DNA from: CAVQRC01 sp963715045
Lineage (GTDB): Bacteria; Planctomycetota; Planctomycetia; Pirellulales; Lacipirellulaceae
Direction of reading: 5' to 3'
Length of the DNA: 64,000 nt
Assembly: GCA_963715045.1 (NCBI GenBank)
Contig: CAVQRC010000014.1
Coordinates: 186,001 to 250,000 of the forward strand
The translations under genes and the position numbers were made by a program. Shown in pieces: positions 46,027 to 55,048 of the stretch. The notes below the pieces were generated by a model. It ran no database searches. It had not been told where the DNA came from and saw nothing but the letters and a program-made list of their open reading frames with translations. Every line of letters begins with the position of its first letter. The first letter of the stretch is position 1.

Positions 46027-46813
46027 TCAGCTCGAAGCTTAACCGCCAACTTGTCTGCCAGGCCGCGAGCACGTAAACCGACTTCATAGGAACTCAGATA
46101 GTCAAAGTTGCCCTGGCGGCCGACAGCCTCGATACCGAAACTGCGTAGCTTGGAGCGTTCACTTTCGAGTTGCCCGCAATCCTCCCGCCGAAACACCGGG
46201 TAGGCGTGCTCCGTGACTGCTCGACCAACGCATTCGACGTCACGCGATACGAGGCCCAACGTTGTCGCGTGGCGTTCGAAGTCCCGCTGGAGATCCTGGA
46301 GATGAGGCTCCGACGTATCGGTCGTAGCGACCTCGACCGTGAAATAGTCTTGGTCACCATCTGGGCCATACAATCTGGAAAAGACAATGATGCGTTTCCA
46401 CAATCCGCTGTGCGTGAAATTGAAGATCACCGCCTCGCGGCCAGATCGAAAGCGGAAGCAATGAAGTTCGGCAAGCCGTAATCACGGACATAGCCTCCCA
46501 GCGACACGGGGTACCGATCGAATGTACGCTTGGGTGTTACCGAGACCCATTGATCCTGGTCCGTAAGAGGTACCATCAAATCCACAATCGCCGGGAAGCA
46601 TTGCAACAGCGAATGCTGCCTCACGAAGAAGAAAGCGCCGATATCGTAATGAGCCCCCCCAATTTCAACGCTGCGGTGCAATCCACCCAAACGTGAGGTC
46701 TTTTCGAGCAGATGCACCTCAAGTGATGGATCTCTTGCGAGTTGCTGCGCCAACACGACGCCAGCCACACCGCCACCGAGTATCGCGATGCGTTTTCCGT
46801 TCGATCGTTTCAT
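46023..46813 (-). pseudogene. FAD-dependent (amine oxidase/protoporphyrinogen oxidase-like) oxidoreductase, internally deleted or frameshifted
   Basis: The start MKRSNGKRIAILGGGVAGVV gives a Rossmann GGGVAG loop, then LLEKTSRLGGLHRSVEIGGA, as in NAD(P)-binding Rossmann-like/UDP-galactopyranose-mutase-like flavoproteins. The frame changes at 46430, where LAARR stops and VIFNFTHSGLWKRIIVFSRL begins. The C-terminal region (YPVFRREDCGQLES, FDYLSSYEVGLRARGLADK) is also typical. Together they give only about 260 residues against a usual 400 or more, so about 130-150 central residues seem missing. Probably inactive or mis-assembled. 16 bp downstream of the sulfotransferase gene. Confidence 0.7.
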
Positions 46814-46829
46814 GGAAAAGGGGCGCATT

Positions 46830-47736
46830 CTACAGGGGACCAATGGATTGGTTTAGATAGCCAAGTTGCGTCAGCAGGTCATGGAGTTCGGCCATCGCGG
46901 TTGCCATTTCCTCATCCGAAAGCGTGGAGGCACGCGGCGTCGCCCGCTCCCGATCAATGACTTGCCGAGCGTATTCGGCGGGGGCGTCGTTGGCTCGAAG
47001 CTCGGCGAAAACGAGCATCTGCCGCACCGTTCTGACGGGCTCAGCGATTAGCTCCTCGTATCGGACCTCGAGGTATTGACTTCTGCCCAAAGCCTGACCA
47101 GCCGCTCTTCCCTGACGCACCATCTCTTTCCACTGCCTGGCGGCGATAACGTACGGAGGTAAACACCTCCACTCGCGCGCAGCCTCTCGGCTTCGCCCCC
47201 CAAAATGAACTCCGCTTGCGCATCAGCGCGGTTCGGCAATAGGTCCGGCAAAAAGTGGGGAAGTAGGCAGGCCATTCCCACCAGGCTGTCTCTCGCAAGC
47301 GTTTCATCACCGCAAGAGTGCTCGGCCCGCGCTGCTGCATCTGGTCGAGTCGCTGCACTACATTCCGACCGTCACGTATCATGTGAACGATCTTACAGTT
47401 GGGATACGCAGCAACCATGAACGGCACACGCAGACAGTTGCAGGGCGTCTTCTCCACCAACCGCACGCGCGCTGCACGTTCTAGATAACCCGAGAATGAG
47501 CGGTCGAGATGCGCTCGGATAGAAGGGGTCAGGTCCGATGCATCAAGTTGCTCATCCGCCCGATAAGCGTTGCCGTAGGTCCAGATTCCCTTTGGCTCCT
47601 CCCAATAGGCGACGTCCGGATGCCGGCTGAGAATATTTCCGCAAAGCGACGTACCGGAGCGGTGACACCCGATAATGAAGATCGGCTTGTGGGGTGTTTT
47701 CGAAACGACGATTCCGTGGGCGTGTGTGATTCCCAT
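46830..47736 (-). CDS. Sulfotransferase family protein, frameshifted
   Basis: About 302 aa from MGITHAHGIVVSKTPHKP at 47736. PIFIIGCHRSGTSLCGNIL (around residue 20) is the PAPS 5'-phosphosulfate loop; EKTPCNCLRVPFM and IVHMIRDGRNVVQRLD (the 3'-phosphate site) follow. Indels between about 47100 and 47270 shift the frame; the C-terminus (YLEVRYEELIAEPVRTVRQM) is that of bacterial sulfotransferases. Expected to sulfate a carbohydrate or lipid using PAPS. It is the first gene of the minus-strand operon in the insert, and its product could be a substrate of sulfatases such as the one it interrupts. Confidence 0.82.
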
Positions 47737-47932
47737 AACGCGGATCTCTTTTAGCAAGTACACGGGGCTGGAAAGGTCATCCAGCGACGCGTGCAAAGTA
47801 AATCTCAGGTGGGCGACTCGCACAACGACCCGCGCACGTGGCATCTGCAGTCCTTGCTGGGAGGGCGGCACATCTGGCTGTCGGAGTGGGATCCAAACAG
47901 GCGTCGGAGGCTCGACTTGAACCGCTTTTCGC

Positions 47933-49357
47933 CTAGTTTGGCACAGACGGGTCGAGCTGGACCGTGTTCACTGAATGGGAAATCCCATCGGGATCGAAGT
48001 CTAGATTCCTGGCTGGTACGGGCGCGTCAATCTTCTCGCGCCAGGCTTTGAGCAATTCGTGAAGCTCCGCCCGCTTCTGGGGCCTGCTATCGGCCAGATT
48101 GTGCTGCTCGCGGATGTCGTCGGCGAGGTTGTAGAGTTCGAGCTCACCATCTTCGAAATACTCGTGCAGTTTCCAGTCTCCCAGACGCACGATGCTGCAG
48201 GGCCGCGTGCGAAACAGCGGGTCGCGCTGCTCGTTGGTGACCTCTCGGTAACTCTCCAGATATGCGGGAAAGTGCCAGAACAGGGGGCGGGGACCGAGGC
48301 TCTTGCGCGTGCCACGAAACAGCGGCACGAGGCTCTTGCCGTCCAGCGGTTGTGCGGGACGTTCCGCCCCGGCCAGTTCGAGGAGCGTGGGGTAGAGGTC
48401 GACACCGATGATCGGCTCGGCGGTCGTCTGACCGCCGGCCACGACGCCGGGCCAGTTCACGAAGAATGGGACGCGAATCCCCCCTTCGTAGTACGTCCCT
48501 TTGTAGCCCCAGAGCGGATCCATGTCGGTTGCCGGCCCGTAACCGCCGTTGTCGGAGAAGAACAGGATTACCGTCCGGTCGCGAATGCCCAATGCATCCA
48601 GTGTCGCGATCAAGCGTCCGACGCCGTCATCCACGGCCTGGATCATCGTCGCCATGACCACGTGGTCATGGAGCTTGCCGGGCGTTTTCTCTTCGTACTT
48701 CGGCAGCAGGCTCGGTTTGGCCTGGAGCGGCGTGTGGACCGCAAAGTGAGCCAGGTAAGCGATCCAGGGCTGATCGTGCGAAGTTCGGATGAAGTCGATC
48801 GTGCGATTGGTCAGGATGTCCGTCTTGTACGAACCGTCGCGGCCGACGTGCCCCTTGAAGCCTTGGTAGCCCTTGAGTTTTTCATGCTGGACGACGACAT
48901 CGAAGCCATGCTCCGCCGGATCGTTTCCGAGGTGCCACTTCCCGAACAATCCCGTGCGGTATCCGGTTGCCTGGAGTGCTTCGGCCCAGGTCACGATGTC
49001 GCTGGAAAGATCACTTGTGCCCGCAACCGGTTCCAGACGGCGATGTTTCGTGTTGCCCCGCGGTCGAGTGCCGACGTTGAAGATCCGATGCCGGGGTGTG
49101 TACTGGCCCGAGAGCAGACAGGCCCGGGCAGGCGCGCAATTGGCCGCACATGAATAGGCGTCGGTAAAGACCATCCCCCCGCGGGCGAGGGCGTCGAGAT
49201 GGGGCGTCTCGTAGAAGTCCGAGCCCATGTAGCTCGTGTCCTTCCAGCCGAAATCGTCGAGATAGATAAACAGAATGTTCGGTTGGTCGGCCGCCAGGCA
49301 GGCAACAGCCAGCAGGGCCCACACGAACGTCGACATCACAGTGGGAAACGTTTTCAT
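47933..49357 (-). CDS. Sulfatase copy 2: native 5' end, foreign C-terminal tail
   Basis: 474 aa. Signal peptide MKTFPTVMSTFVWALLAVAC, then QPNILFIYLDDFGWKDTSY with the metal-binding aspartates, and the formylglycine motif CAPAR in ANCAPARACLLSGQYTPR. FGKWHLGN and FFSDNGGYG are later family motifs of type I (S1) sulfatases. After KIDAPVPA the sequence leaves the homology with copy 1 and ends with an unrelated tail (HSVNTVQLDPSVPN) encoded by the insert. The core is complete, so activity is possible. It starts 8 bp after a DUF1559 gene and belongs to the operon lipoprotein > DUF1559 > sulfatase. Confidence 0.92.
   Translation of the reverse strand: MKTFPTVMSTFVWALLAVACLAADQPNILFIYLDDFGWKDTSYMGSDFYETPHLDALARGGMVFTDAYSCAANCAPARACLLSGQYTPRHRIFNVGTRPRGNTKHRRLEPVAGTSDLSSDIVTWAEALQATGYRTGLFGKWHLGNDPAEHGFDVVVQHEKLKGYQGFKGHVGRDGSYKTDILTNRTIDFIRTSHDQPWIAYLAHFAVHTPLQAKPSLLPKYEEKTPGKLHDHVVMATMIQAVDDGVGRLIATLDALGIRDRTVILFFSDNGGYGPATDMDPLWGYKGTYYEGGIRVPFFVNWPGVVAGGQTTAEPIIGVDLYPTLLELAGAERPAQPLDGKSLVPLFRGTRKSLGPRPLFWHFPAYLESYREVTNEQRDPLFRTRPCSIVRLGDWKLHEYFEDGELELYNLADDIREQHNLADSRPQKRAELHELLKAWREKIDAPVPARNLDFDPDGISHSVNTVQLDPSVPN
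48011..49229. repeat. Direct repeat, copy 2 (1219 bp)
   Basis: Second copy of the 41516-42733 repeat, in the same orientation, 6.5 kb apart. It covers the sulfatase gene from MGSDFYE to near the C-terminus. Confidence 0.92.
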
Positions 49358-49365
49358 GATGAACG

Positions 49366-50334
49366 TTACTCCAGTGTGACGCTCAACCCGTCTTTGCGGT
49401 TGGCGAGCCGGGCGTGCATTTCCGGATCGATCGAGAAGCTGATCGAGTGCACGCTGCCGTCGCAGAAGACGGCGTTGAAACCGCCCGCATGAGCACTCCC
49501 GAAGCGGTTCGCATAGCCAACGCCCGGCGTATCGCGCAACGGCGGAAGAAAGGCCCCATACCTGGCGACGCGGTAGTTGTCGTTGTTCCAGCCGGTGCAC
49601 CACGTTTCGTTGTCGGCCGGATCGCCGCCGGTCGTGTAGTGGTTGGGGTTGAGATATTTCTCTCCCGCCAGATAGGTGTTGCTCGTGCCGTCTTCGATCT
49701 GGGAAATCGCGATCGTACTGCGTTCGAATACGACTCCCGAGAATCGGTTGTCGTCGCCATTGATTCGCAGCCCCTGCGTGAGTGAACCGGGGCCGCCACC
49801 ATGGTCGAGTCCCGTGTCGCCACCGTTGCCGGCGTAATCGGTACGTCCCGCGACGCTGGCGGTGGATGCGTTCAGAGCTTGGTAGGCGTTGCCGAACCAG
49901 CTCAATTCGAATGGCTGCGACGGGCGACGGGTAGGACAGTTGATGATCGTGATGGGTGACTGGACGCACTGGCGTGCCCCGTCGAGCTGGGCCTGCGACA
50001 TCTCCTCGCGGTCGCCGTCCCCGGCCGCGTCGTAATAAGAGCTTTCTTCAATGTAGGGCAATAACGCGAAAATCCAGCCTCCGGGCTGGTCTTTCCCGTA
50101 GCCGAGGTCGGCGTCGCCGACCCACTGCCAACCCCAGCCGCCGGGCGGCAGATGGCCATTGGCACTCTCGAGGCCCATCGCGGCGAGCCCGAGTTGCTTG
50201 AGATGGTTTTGACATTGGTTGCGTCGTGCTGCTTCGCGGGCGGCCTGCACGGCGGGCAGCAGCAATGCGACCAGGATTCCAATGATCGCGATGACCACCA
50301 GCAGTTCGACCAGCGTGAAACCGCGACGTCGCAT
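49366..50334 (-). CDS. DUF1559 pseudopilin-like secreted protein
   Basis: 322 aa, intact. The signal region is minimal: MRRRGFTLVELLVVIAII starts almost at the cleavage site. It shares WVGDADLGYGKDQPGGW, LPYIEESSYYDAAGDGD, IEDGTSNTYLAGE and HAGGFNAVFCDGSVH with the DUF1559 proteins at 569 and 15776. It is between the EF-hand lipoprotein gene (60 bp upstream) and the sulfatase gene (8 bp downstream). Confidence 0.94.
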   Translation of the reverse strand: MRRRGFTLVELLVVIAIIGILVALLLPAVQAAREAARRNQCQNHLKQLGLAAMGLESANGHLPPGGWGWQWVGDADLGYGKDQPGGWIFALLPYIEESSYYDAAGDGDREEMSQAQLDGARQCVQSPITIINCPTRRPSQPFELSWFGNAYQALNASTASVAGRTDYAGNGGDTGLDHGGGPGSLTQGLRINGDDNRFSGVVFERSTIAISQIEDGTSNTYLAGEKYLNPNHYTTGGDPADNETWCTGWNNDNYRVARYGAFLPPLRDTPGVGYANRFGSAHAGGFNAVFCDGSVHSISFSIDPEMHARLANRKDGLSVTLE

Positions 50335-50394
50335 GCGATAACTCTGAGTTTCTGGATCCAGGCGGCCGCGAGCGATGCTTACGCGGTGGTGGAC

Positions 50395-50991
50395 TTATTC
50401 TACGCGAAAAGTGGGCGCTCCGAGTTGTTCGAGGGGAGTGACCTCGTAAGAAAGCGTCGTGTCGGAGTTGTAGGCGGGCGAAATCTGCGCGGTGGGGTGC
50501 GTGATCCGGACACGGTACAGACCCGGCTGCACGCCCGTCATGGCCGGTTGGGGGCGAAATTCCTCAGCGACCGAGACGGTCGTCGTCCCACTGAGGTCGG
50601 TCTCGCCGCTGGCCGGTTGGACCGCACCCCCCTGAAAGCTCTCGGGCTCGAAGGTGACCTGGGCTCCGACAAGCGGGCCGCTGCGGGAAACGACACGGCA
50701 GGTCAATCCGATCAAGCCGATGCCTGAGTCCAGAAACTTCTGCCATCTGGCGGTCATCTCGGCGACCGATACGGCGCCGTTCTGGTCGGCATCCCATCGC
50801 TCGAGTGAGAGGGCCGAGGCCTCGAGTTCGCTGGCCGAGAGATCGCCACTGCCGTCCTGATCAAGCTGCTCGATGGCAGCCGCGGCAGCCGCTGCCGGAT
50901 CGAGATCCGGTGGTTCGACGGCCGCGGGACGGCTGGAACACGAAGCCAGGCCGATCAACGCTGCGGCGGGCAGGAGATTCCATCGAGCCAC
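50395..50991 (-). CDS. EF-hand lipoprotein paired with DUF1559
   Basis: 198 aa from a GTG at 50991 preceded by an AGGG sequence. The signal VARWNLLPAAALIGLASC ends in the lipobox LASC. EF-hand loops DQDGSGDLSASE and DADQNGAVSVAE are followed by a beta-sandwich (SGPLVGAQVTFEPESFQGG, GVQPGLYRVRITHP). Clear paralogue of the protein at 17067 with the same order of parts. Upstream gene of an operon with DUF1559 and sulfatase. Confidence 0.87.
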   Translation of the reverse strand: MARWNLLPAAALIGLASCSSRPAAVEPPDLDPAAAAAAAIEQLDQDGSGDLSASELEASALSLERWDADQNGAVSVAEMTARWQKFLDSGIGLIGLTCRVVSRSGPLVGAQVTFEPESFQGGAVQPASGETDLSGTTTVSVAEEFRPQPAMTGVQPGLYRVRITHPTAQISPAYNSDTTLSYEVTPLEQLGAPTFRVE

Positions 50992-51007
50992 GGCTACCCT
51001 TGTTTGC

Positions 51008-52591
51008 TCAGGCCTTGGGTCCCGCGGCCACGACATCCTTGGCCACGCCGTCGGCATATTTCTTGAAGTTTTCCTGGAACAGGTTCGCCAGTTTGGCGGC
51101 TGCGGCCGCGAATGCCGACTTGTCCGACCAGGTGTTTACCGGGGTCAGAATCTCGGTTGGAACGCCAGGACACGTGGTCGGGACTTCAACGGCGAACACG
51201 GGGTCCAAGTCGTACCGCACGTTGTGTAACGATCCATCGTGAATCGCATCGATGATGGCCCGCGTGTTGGCCAGCTTGATCCGAGATCCCACTCCGTAGG
51301 CGCCGCCGCTCCATCCGGTGTTGACGAGCCAGACGTTTGCTTCGTGCTGCTGCATTTTCTCGGCGAGCATTTCGGCGTATTTCCCCGGGTGCCACACCAG
51401 GAACGGACCGCCGAAGCAGGGCGAGAAGGTGGCCTGGGGTTCCGTAACGCCGACTTCCGTGCCGGCCACTTTAGCCGTGTACCCGCTGATGAAGTGGTAC
51501 ATCGCCTGCTGGGGCGTCAGGCGGCTCACCGGTGGCAGGACTCCGAATGCGTCGCAGGTCAAGAAGATGACATTGGTCGGGTGGCCTGCTCGGCAGGGAA
51601 TCTTGGCATTGGGGATGAACTCTATCGGGTAGGAACCGCGGGTGTTCTCGGTGAGCGATCCGTCGGTGTAGTCGACCTCACAGGTGTCTTTGTCGTAGAT
51701 CACGTTTTCGAGAACGGCTCCGAAACGGAGGGCATGATAGATTTCGGGCTCAGACTCCGCCGACAGATTGATCGCCTTGGCGTAACATCCACCTTCGATG
51801 TTGAAGATGCCCTGGTCGCTCCAGCAGTGCTCGTCGTCGCCAATCAGATCGCGGTGCGGATCGGCGGACAGGGTCGTCTTGCCGGTTCCGGAGAGCCCGA
51901 ACAGCAGCGACGATTCCCCGGTCTGGCGATCGGCCGTGGCCGAGCAGTGCATCGACAGCACCCCCTGTTTGGGCATGTAGTAGTTCATCATCGTGAACAC
52001 GCCCTTCTTCATCTCGCCGGCATAGTCGGTACCCAGAATCACCAGTTCCTTGCTTCCCAGATTGACCGCGACGCTCGTCGTCGTGCTGAGGCCGGGCGTG
52101 CTGGGATCGGCCTCGCACTGCCCCGCGTTGTAGATCACCGCGTCCGGCTCGCCGAAGTTCTTCAGCTCCTCGTGGGTCGGCCGGATCAGCATGTTGTGCA
52201 TGAATAACGCGTGGTAAGGCCGCGAACAGATCACGCGGACCTTGATGCGATAGTCGGCATCCCAGCCGGCGAATGCATCCACTACGTACAGCCGCTCCTG
52301 GGAGTTGAGATACTCCTTCGCCGTCTGGAGATTGACCTGGAAAGTGGCAAATTCGATCGACACATTGACCGAACCCCACCAGACGTCGGCCTCGGAAGTG
52401 GATTCCTTGACGACCCGCTTGTCTTTCGGCGACCGCCCCATCTTGGCCCCCGAATAGGCAATCAGAGAGCCGCAGTCGGAGATCGCCGACTCGGCCTCGA
52501 CTTCCATGGCTTCCAGGTAGAGCTTGGGCGGAGCCAGATTGCGGCGAATGTTCTGAACGGTAATGCCTTGAGCTTGCAGGCTGAACGACAC
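51008..52591 (-). CDS. pckA: Phosphoenolpyruvate carboxykinase (ATP)
   Basis: 527 aa, the usual length. YSGAKMGRSPKDKRVV (around residue 46), GTDYAGEMKKGVFTMMNY, the kinase-1a loop GLSGTGKTTLSADPHR (around 235) and the metal site DDEHCWSDQGIFNIEGGCYA, with GWSGGAYGVGSRI near the end. It converts oxaloacetate plus ATP to PEP, CO2 and ADP in gluconeogenesis. Cytoplasmic. It lies 16 bp upstream of the EF-hand lipoprotein gene on the same strand, but functional linkage is unlikely. Confidence 0.97.
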   Translation of the reverse strand: MSFSLQAQGITVQNIRRNLAPPKLYLEAMEVEAESAISDCGSLIAYSGAKMGRSPKDKRVVKESTSEADVWWGSVNVSIEFATFQVNLQTAKEYLNSQERLYVVDAFAGWDADYRIKVRVICSRPYHALFMHNMLIRPTHEELKNFGEPDAVIYNAGQCEADPSTPGLSTTTSVAVNLGSKELVILGTDYAGEMKKGVFTMMNYYMPKQGVLSMHCSATADRQTGESSLLFGLSGTGKTTLSADPHRDLIGDDEHCWSDQGIFNIEGGCYAKAINLSAESEPEIYHALRFGAVLENVIYDKDTCEVDYTDGSLTENTRGSYPIEFIPNAKIPCRAGHPTNVIFLTCDAFGVLPPVSRLTPQQAMYHFISGYTAKVAGTEVGVTEPQATFSPCFGGPFLVWHPGKYAEMLAEKMQQHEANVWLVNTGWSGGAYGVGSRIKLANTRAIIDAIHDGSLHNVRYDLDPVFAVEVPTTCPGVPTEILTPVNTWSDKSAFAAAAAKLANLFQENFKKYADGVAKDVVAAGPKA

Positions 52592-52753
52592 GTACCCACT
52601 CCCGGTTGGGGGGTCAGGCGGAAGGTGAGGCGACAGAACTCAAGACGGTGGCAACGCGCGGGCCAATGTAGATAACGCGACGCAGGTCCGTTGTCAACGG
52701 GACCCGAAGTGCAAGGTTCGGGAGACGCCCCGCCACAGGTGAAAACGGCTGCT

Positions 52754-53368
52754 TCAAGTCGGCGGTGCGTACCGCCCGGCGGAATTGATCCGAGCGAAGA
52801 CGTCGTTGAGGACCCAGTGGTGGAGGCACAGGTGGATGCTCTCCACCATCCCCATGTCGTCCAGTGGCACGTGCAGTCCATCCTGCTGCATCTGTTTGAG
52901 TTTTCCGCCGCCGTAGCCGGTCAGGCCGAAGGTCTTCAGTCCGTGGCGGTTGGCCCAGTCGACCGCGTGCAGCACATTGGGACTGTTCCCCGATCCGCTG
53001 ATGGCAATCACCACGTCGTCCGGCGAACCGTAATTCATCAGTTGCTGAACGAAGATCTGGTCATATGCCAGGTCGTTGCCGACCGCCATCAGCCAGCCCG
53101 CGTTATCGGTCAAGCTCAGTACGCGGAGTCGTTTCTTGGATTCATCCGACAAGTCGCACTCGTGGAGTGTGCTCTTGCCGAGATCTTCGGCCATGTGGCT
53201 GGCGGTCGTCCCCGAGCCACCGTTGCCGAAAATGTACACCCACCGACCGCGGTCCCAGGCCTCGAAAAGAAGGTCTGCCCAGCGGACCAGGCTCGCCCTG
53301 TCGATGCGATCGATTTCAGTCTTGAGACGGTCGAGGTAATCGTGTTCCGCAAGCGTCGCGCCGAGCAT
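52754..53368 (-). CDS. SIS-domain sugar isomerase (GmhA-like)
   Basis: 204 aa. VYIFGNGGSGTTASHMAEDL near residue 43 is the SIS phosphosugar-binding loop; VVIAISGSGNSPNVLHA near 120 is the second sugar-phosphate contact. The length fits sedoheptulose-7-phosphate isomerase GmhA. The adjacent HAD phosphatase gene (130 bp upstream) supports a heptose or other sugar-phosphate pathway, as in GmhA-GmhB pairs, but the HAD is not a GmhB orthologue by motif. Cytoplasmic. Confidence 0.87.
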   Translation of the reverse strand: MLGATLAEHDYLDRLKTEIDRIDRASLVRWADLLFEAWDRGRWVYIFGNGGSGTTASHMAEDLGKSTLHECDLSDESKKRLRVLSLTDNAGWLMAVGNDLAYDQIFVQQLMNYGSPDDVVIAISGSGNSPNVLHAVDWANRHGLKTFGLTGYGGGKLKQMQQDGLHVPLDDMGMVESIHLCLHHWVLNDVFARINSAGRYAPPT

Positions 53369-53414
53369 GTTGGGCCTTCAGGGATGAGGGGCAATAAAGT
53401 CGGGTCACATAGGT

Positions 53415-53503
53415 TCCTAGAGCGCGTTTCAAAACCCGATTTCAGGTCTCCCACGGCCGGGAAACGAGGTAGTAAAAAACACGTTTTGCAACGGCTTCTA
53501 GAG
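53415..53503. repeat. Copy of the dispersed inverted-repeat element overlapping a stop codon
   Basis: Ends TCCTAGAGCGCGTTTCAAAA and GTTTTGCAACGGCTTCTAGA pair imperfectly; the centre CTCCCACGGCCGGG equals that of the 15580 element. The last bases contain the TAG stop of the HAD gene (53500-53498). Confidence 0.65.
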
Positions 53504-54298
53504 ACCGATTTGCTCACCCAGGGCATCCAGTTCGCGATAGTCGCCGATGATGATGTCGGCGCCGGCCTCGACGAGCCGCGTCCGCTTCCAATCGTCAATG
53601 CCTTCACGGGCGAACTCGTCGCTGGCCACTCCGATCGCGAGGCCGCCAACTTTTCGGATTTCTTCGATTTCCACATAGCCGTCTCCAAAGCCGAGGATCT
53701 CGTTGCCGGGCACACCGGTTTCTTCAATGATACGGGCGATGATCATCGCTTTGGAGAACTTTCGATAATCGTCGAGAGCGCCATAGATACGCCCGGCGAA
53801 GAACTCTTCCAGTTCGAGCAGGGCGACCTCGTCCTGCACGTAGGCGATGTCGGTACCCGAAGCGAGATAGCAGGCGATTGAATGCTGGCGGAGTCGCTCG
53901 AGCAGGGGGCGCGAGCCGGGCACGGTCATCGCTTCGGCGGGCGTGTGACCTTCCCGCACGGCATCGATCCGCTGACTGACGCTCTGCCACAATCGATTGT
54001 GGTATTCATGTTTGTAGGTGAGCGGTTCGAGCGGTTGGCCGCCGCGGCGGCCAACTTCCTCGGCGAGCTGAATCATCTGATAGATCGTTTGCTTGCCGGT
54101 CAAGCGGGTCACGAAATCGTCGGCGACCTGCTGCAGTTGGGCCTCGGTCTCCGAGGTGCCGGTGGCGGCCAGGTATTCCACGGCCATGGGAATCATGACC
54201 TGCTGCCAGCCCCGGCGGAGCAGCGAGAGCGTACCGTCGAAGTCGAGGACGGCCGCCCGAAACGGGCCGCGGGGATGGTTGGGGTTGAGGATCTGCAC
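53498..54298 (-). CDS. HAD-superfamily hydrolase
   Basis: 266 aa. Motif I is AVLDFDGTLSLLRRGWQ (around residue 17, nucleophile Asp in DFDGT), motif II LASGTDIAYV (around 145), the lysine in DDYRKFSKAMIIARII, and motif IV EILGFGDGYVEIEEIRKVGG. An extended cap (about 25-125) suggests a C1-cap phosphatase. It is probably co-transcribed with the SIS gene and may dephosphorylate the same sugar. Its stop codon lies within a dispersed repeat. Confidence 0.88.
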   Translation of the reverse strand: MQILNPNHPRGPFRAAVLDFDGTLSLLRRGWQQVMIPMAVEYLAATGTSETEAQLQQVADDFVTRLTGKQTIYQMIQLAEEVGRRGGQPLEPLTYKHEYHNRLWQSVSQRIDAVREGHTPAEAMTVPGSRPLLERLRQHSIACYLASGTDIAYVQDEVALLELEEFFAGRIYGALDDYRKFSKAMIIARIIEETGVPGNEILGFGDGYVEIEEIRKVGGLAIGVASDEFAREGIDDWKRTRLVEAGADIIIGDYRELDALGEQIGL

Positions 54299-55048
54299 TT
54301 GGTCAGGGGTCGGGGGTCAGGGGTCGGGGGTCAGGGTTTGATTGCGTGGACGTGTCGTGCGCAGGGGGGGGAGGACGGGAGCCCTTGGCTGGGCGTCCGA
54401 AAATGCAGATTTCCGACCGGACGTTTGTGTTTGCTGTGTCGATGGAAACGGATCCGCTTTCACATCGTCTCTGCGGGATTTCGGCTCCGCCAATTCGCGT
54501 GGCCGGCGGATTGGCACCCAGGGTGGCCTCGGCCCGCAGCCAGACCCCCGCGAGCTTGCGTCGCGGGTGAATCAGGTCGTCAGCTAAGAGTCGGCCCGCA
54601 CCGAACACAACCTCCACGAGCCGGGTCAGCAGACGACCGGCCTTGAGAGTGTTGGGTTTTCTTCCTTGGCCCCTTCGCCGGCTCTCACGCGCGAGGATCG
54701 TTCGCGAAGCGAACGATCCTCACGCACATTCTCATGGACCCCACGCGGACGGGCCGTCTCGCCGCCGAGGATCATGCCGTGCCGCATTAGCAGGACCTGA
54801 TTCACCCGCGAGACGAGCTCGCAGGGGTCGCAATCTGCGCGTCCTCGATCTCTTCCGCAATATCATGCCCGAACGAGAACCGGATAGACAATCCCGGCCA
54901 GTTTTTCGGGGCCCAGCCCTCTGGCTTTGCCAGGGGATGAACCGGCAGCTGACGCCGTTCGCGACCGCTTCCTCGGTCGAAGAAGCGTTGGCTCGCGGTG
55001 AGGACTTGATACCATGGCGGCAGGTTTTCCTGTTCGGAGTCATCATCG
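54299..55048. other. Gene-free region with simple repeats and a long palindrome
   Basis: 750 bp between the HAD gene (minus) and the 2OG oxygenase gene (plus). It has GGGGTCAGG-type repeats at 54303-54340 and a palindrome at 54693-54721. Open frames are short or antisense to one another and lack motifs. Confidence 0.6.
54693..54721. repeat. 29-bp palindrome GAGGATCGTTCGC-GAA-GCGAACGATCCTC
   Basis: 13-bp perfect arms with a GAA loop; longer version of the palindrome at 23402. Confidence 0.85.

Noticed and set aside
41453..49357. Composite transposon flanked by insertion sequences
   Set aside because: The flanking repeats are sulfatase gene segments in direct orientation; no transposase or terminal inverted repeats were found.
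54303..54617. Minus-strand 104-codon frame
   Set aside because: Contains the simple GGGGTCAGG repeat, has no signal or family motif, and lies in a region of palindromes.
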